A stretch of DNA of 64,000 nucleotides, taken from Alphaproteobacteria bacterium. Its GTDB lineage: Bacteria > Pseudomonadota > Alphaproteobacteria > Micropepsales > Micropepsaceae. A program made the position numbers and the translations under genes. Shown piece by piece: positions 61,764 to 64,000 of this stretch (positions are counted from its first letter, which is position 1; each line of letters starts with the position of its first letter). The DNA is taken from the NCBI GenBank assembly GCA_017308475.1, contig JAFKEU010000005.1, positions 248,001-312,000 on the forward strand. Reading direction: 5' to 3'. Under the pieces are notes generated by a model. The model saw only the letters and a list, made by a program, of their open reading frames with translations. It was not told the origin of the DNA and did no database searches.

Positions 61764-62441
61764 ATGCCGATGCTGGCAAGCTTGGGCCGGGCGCTGCGAA
61801 ATCTGGTGGACGGCCGGCTTTTCGGCACGCTGCTCAAATCGGTCGGGCTGACGCTGGTCCTGTTCGCGGCCCTGGTGATCCTTGGCGAATGGGCGCTGTC
61901 GGCCCTGCCGGCGCTGGGCTCGCCGTGGGTGAACCGGGTGCTGGAATGGCTGCTGCCGGTGCTGGCGGTGTTCGGGCTGATCCTTCTGGGCGGGCCGGTG
62001 GCGGCGCTGTTCGCCAGCCTGTTCCTGGACGGCATCGCCGCCCGCATCGAGGCGCGCGACTATCCCGGCGATCCGCCCGCGCGCGGGGTGTCTTTCTGGA
62101 CCGGGCTGAAGACGGGGCTGGCGCTGATGGCTGCGGTGCTGGGCGTCAATCTGATGCTGCTGCCTTTCGACCTGGCGCTGCCGGGACTGGCACAGCTGGT
62201 CACGCTGCTGGCCACCGGCTGGCTTCTGGGCCGGGAATATTTCGAGCTGGTGGCGCTGCGCCATGTGGGCCCGCAGGAAGCGGCGCTGCTGCGCCGCCGC
62301 TTCGGCGCGCGCATTACCGCGGCGGGCACGATCCTGGCGCTGCTGGCCATGATTCCGCTTGTCAACCTGATTGCGCCCTTGTTCGGCACCGCTTTGATGG
62401 TGCATCTGTTCCGGCAGATGCGATGCAGAGCTTCCGCATGA
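61764..62441 (+). CDS. EI24-domain membrane protein (CysZ-like)
   Basis: The protein is 225 residues with at least four hydrophobic segments. It has the EI24/CysZ pattern: LGRALRNLVDGRLFGTLLKS, then a long hydrophobic pair, LASLFLDGIAARIEARDYPG-like (SLFLDGIAARIEARDYPG), a GLALMAAVLGVNLMLLPFDL segment and GREYFELVALRHVG. CysZ imports sulfate in E. coli; other EI24 proteins have no known job. It overlaps the lipoprotein gene by four bases. Confidence 0.8.
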   Translation: MPMLASLGRALRNLVDGRLFGTLLKSVGLTLVLFAALVILGEWALSALPALGSPWVNRVLEWLLPVLAVFGLILLGGPVAALFASLFLDGIAARIEARDYPGDPPARGVSFWTGLKTGLALMAAVLGVNLMLLPFDLALPGLAQLVTLLATGWLLGREYFELVALRHVGPQEAALLRRRFGARITAAGTILALLAMIPLVNLIAPLFGTALMVHLFRQMRCRASA

Positions 62442-62821
62442 TCCGCCGTATTCCTGTGCTGTGCCTTGCGCTTCTGACCGCGGCCTGCGCGTCAAAGCCC
62501 CTGCCGCCGCCTGTGCCGGCGCCGCACGCCATCCCGCCCGAACCGCCGCGCGGCGAGCCGTCCGATTTTCTGGGCATGACCGCGGCGGCGTTGCGCCGGC
62601 AGGTCGGCGCGCCCGCCTTTGTGCGCAAGGATGGCGGAATGGAGATGTGGCGCTATGACGGCGCTGACTGCCACGCCTTTTTCTTCCTCTATGACGCCCA
62701 AGGCAGCAATCGGGGCCAGAAGGCGGTGCGCCATGTGGAGACGCTGCCGCACGGCGCCGCCGGCGCCGCCGACATGGACTGCCTTGCCGCGCTGAAGCTC
62801 ATCCCCGCGAAGACGTCCTGA
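62438..62821 (+). CDS. Small lipoprotein of unknown function
   Basis: The protein is 127 residues from the ATG at 62438, which overlaps the EI24 stop by four bases. A lipoprotein signal peptide (MIRRIPVLCLALLTAAC) is followed by a proline-rich linker and a small domain with DFLGMTAAALRRQVGAPAFV and MWRYDGADCHAFFFLY. The domain resembles SmpA/BamE-like folds, in which a short motif near LxGMxxxxVxxxLG is followed by W-x-Y; this is inference. The 3' end overlaps nth, which runs the other way, by 23 bases. Confidence 0.7.
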   Translation: MIRRIPVLCLALLTAACASKPLPPPVPAPHAIPPEPPRGEPSDFLGMTAAALRRQVGAPAFVRKDGGMEMWRYDGADCHAFFFLYDAQGSNRGQKAVRHVETLPHGAAGAADMDCLAALKLIPAKTS

Positions 62822-63488
62822 GCTTCGGCTTTTGCGGCGGCAACTCCCTGGTCTTGTCCTTGAAGCGGCACAGGTCGCGCACCACGCAGGTGGGACACAG
62901 GGGCTTGCGTGCGACACAGGTATAGCGCCCGTGCAGGATCAGCCAGTGATGGGCGTGAAGGCGATATTCCTGCGGCACGATCTTTTCCAGCGCCAGCTCG
63001 ACCGCCAGCACATCCTTGCCCGGCGCCAGCCCGGTGCGGTTGGCGACGCGGAAAATGTGCGTATCCACCGCGATGGTCGGCTCGCCAAAGGCCACGTTCA
63101 GCACCACATTGGCGGTCTTGCGCCCGACGCCCGGCAGCGCCTCAAGTGCCTCGCGCTCCTTCGGTACCCTGCCGTGGTGCTGTTCGATCAGGATCTTCGA
63201 CAGGGCGATGACATTCTTCGCCTTGCCCTTGTAGAGCCCGATGGTCTTGATGGCGTCGGCCAGCTTTTCCTCGCCCAGCGCCACCATCTGTTCGGGTGTT
63301 CTGACCTTCTGAAACAGCGGCGCGGTGGCCTTGTTCACGCCCTTGTCGGTCGCCTGGGCCGACAGCACCACCGCCACCAGCAGGGTGAAGGGATTCACAT
63401 ACTGAAGTTCGGTTTTCGGTTCGGGCGTGTGGGCCTTCAGCCGCCGGAAGAATTCCGCCGCTTCGGCCCCGGTGAACGGCTTAGCCAT
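62799..63488 (-). CDS. nth: Endonuclease III (DNA glycosylase/AP lyase)
   Basis: The protein is 229 residues. The helix-hairpin-helix with the catalytic lysine is [14 protein letters not shown], the catalytic aspartate is in [14 protein letters not shown], and the [4Fe-4S] cysteines are in [17 protein letters not shown]. It removes oxidised pyrimidines in base-excision repair. Its end overlaps the convergent lipoprotein gene by 23 bases; its start overlaps dapB by eight bases. Confidence 0.96.
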   Translation of the reverse strand: MAKPFTGAEAAEFFRRLKAHTPEPKTELQYVNPFTLLVAVVLSAQATDKGVNKATAPLFQKVRTPEQMVALGEEKLADAIKTIGLYKGKAKNVIALSKILIEQHHGRVPKEREALEALPGVGRKTANVVLNVAFGEPTIAVDTHIFRVANRTGLAPGKDVLAVELALEKIVPQEYRLHAHHWLILHGRYTCVARKPLCPTCVVRDLCRFKDKTRELPPQKPKLRTSSRG

Positions 63489-64000
63489 TCAGCCCGAGCA
63501 CATCGCTCATCGCATAGAGCCCCGGCTTCTTGCCATGACCCCATTTCGCCGCCGCCAGTGCGCCATGGGCGAAGATGGAGCGGTCTTCGGCGGTATGCGA
63601 AAGGGTGATGCGCTCGCCCGTACCGGCGAAGATCACCGAATGCTCGCCTACCACCGTGCCGCCGCGCAGCGTGGCAAAGCCGATGGCGCCTTCGGGGCGC
63701 ACGCCGGTATGGCCGTCGCGGGCCTTGACCGCCTTCTTGCTCAGCGCCACGGCGCGGCCCTTCGCTGCGGCCTCGCCCAAAAGCAGCGCGGTGCCGGACG
63801 GCGCGTCCACCTTGTTCCTGTGGTGCATCTCCAGCACCTCGACATCGTAATCGGGCAGCGAGCGGGCGGCGCGCTCCACCAGCGCGGCCAGAAGATTGAC
63901 GCCCATGCTCATGTTGCCGCTCTTGACGATCACCGCATGGCGGGCGGCGGCGGCAATGCGCTGCTCCTGCTTTTCGTTGAAGCCGGTGGTGCCGATGACA
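63481..64000 (-). CDS. dapB: 4-hydroxy-tetrahydrodipicolinate reductase DapB (C-terminal part)
   Basis: The open frame continues to the right edge, so the N-terminal part with the NADPH-binding loop is outside. Visible are [15 protein letters not shown], then [15 protein letters not shown], the active-site [19 protein letters not shown], and [19 protein letters not shown] at the end. It acts in lysine and diaminopimelate synthesis. It overlaps nth by eight bases. The gene is cut by the window, not broken. Confidence 0.95.
   Translation of the reverse strand, partial: VIGTTGFNEKQEQRIAAAARHAVIVKSGNMSMGVNLLAALVERAARSLPDYDVEVLEMHHRNKVDAPSGTALLLGEAAAKGRAVALSKKAVKARDGHTGVRPEGAIGFATLRGGTVVGEHSVIFAGTGERITLSHTAEDRSIFAHGALAAAKWGHGKKPGLYAMSDVLGLNG

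Overview
The window is high-GC DNA from an alphaproteobacterium. The supporting evidence is the order hemE, hemH, hemJ, rho, mnmE, mnmG, rsmG, parA, parB, the run ppsR, maf, aroE, coaE, dnaQ, secB on the other side of hemE, two perfect chromosomal parS sites, and an alphaproteobacterial style of regulation (HisKA_2 kinase, EcfG-like promoter). A RubisCO-like protein gene followed by a cupin gene recalls Rhodospirillum. I cannot name the genus; gene content would fit a deep-branching order, but that is a guess.

Positions 1 to about 20054 are the right part of an integrated genomic island that continues beyond the left edge. It begins with plasmid- or ICE-type genes on the minus strand (a truncated Toprim/DUF7146 primase-like gene, a large ParB-like protein, a DUF932 protein). 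Next comes a plus-strand defence operon: an AAA ATPase with a DUF4143 nuclease-like domain, then hamA and hamB of the Hachiman anti-phage system, all overlapping by 14 bases. Tail to tail with it lies a five-gene minus-strand operon in which every junction overlaps by 4 to 8 bases: a HigA-like regulator, an MmeI-type adenine DNA methyltransferase, an SF2 helicase, a GIY-YIG protein, and a GHKL ATPase that carries a PD-(D/E)XK-like motif. I read this as a composite restriction-like system and as the most interesting locus here. A tyrosine integrase and the 3' end of a tRNA-Arg gene (attachment-site duplicate) close the island.

Positions 20274 to 37454 are ordinary chromosome: an ion antiporter, MaoC, WrbA with a divergent LysR regulator, a lysine-rich histone-H1-like protein, MsrB, MscL, a stand-alone HisKA_2 kinase, rpmI-rplT-pheS-pheT, LepA, and hisH-hisA. 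Several palindromic intergenic elements of REP type lie between genes.

Positions 37459 to 57222 look like the origin-proximal region. parB, parA, rsmG, mnmG, mnmE, rho, hemJ, hemH and hemE all run leftward, and ppsR, maf, aroE, coaE and dnaQ all run rightward. The 230-base gap between hemE and ppsR sits at the divergence point, where Caulobacter and Rickettsia have their replication origin. Two parS sites lie inside rsmG and mnmG, and one perfect DnaA box lies between mnmG and mnmE. A 6-kb plus-strand block interrupts rho-mnmE. It carries a DUF255 thioredoxin-fold protein, dienelactone hydrolase, quinone oxidoreductase, the RubisCO-like protein, a cupin and an NTF2-like protein. Its RubisCO-like and cupin genes suggest the methylthioadenosine-isoprenoid shunt.

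Positions 57227 to 64000 hold secB, a Tim44-like protein, mltA, an Smr protein, yjbQ, an adenosine kinase, an EI24 membrane protein, a small lipoprotein, nth, and dapB, which runs off the right edge.
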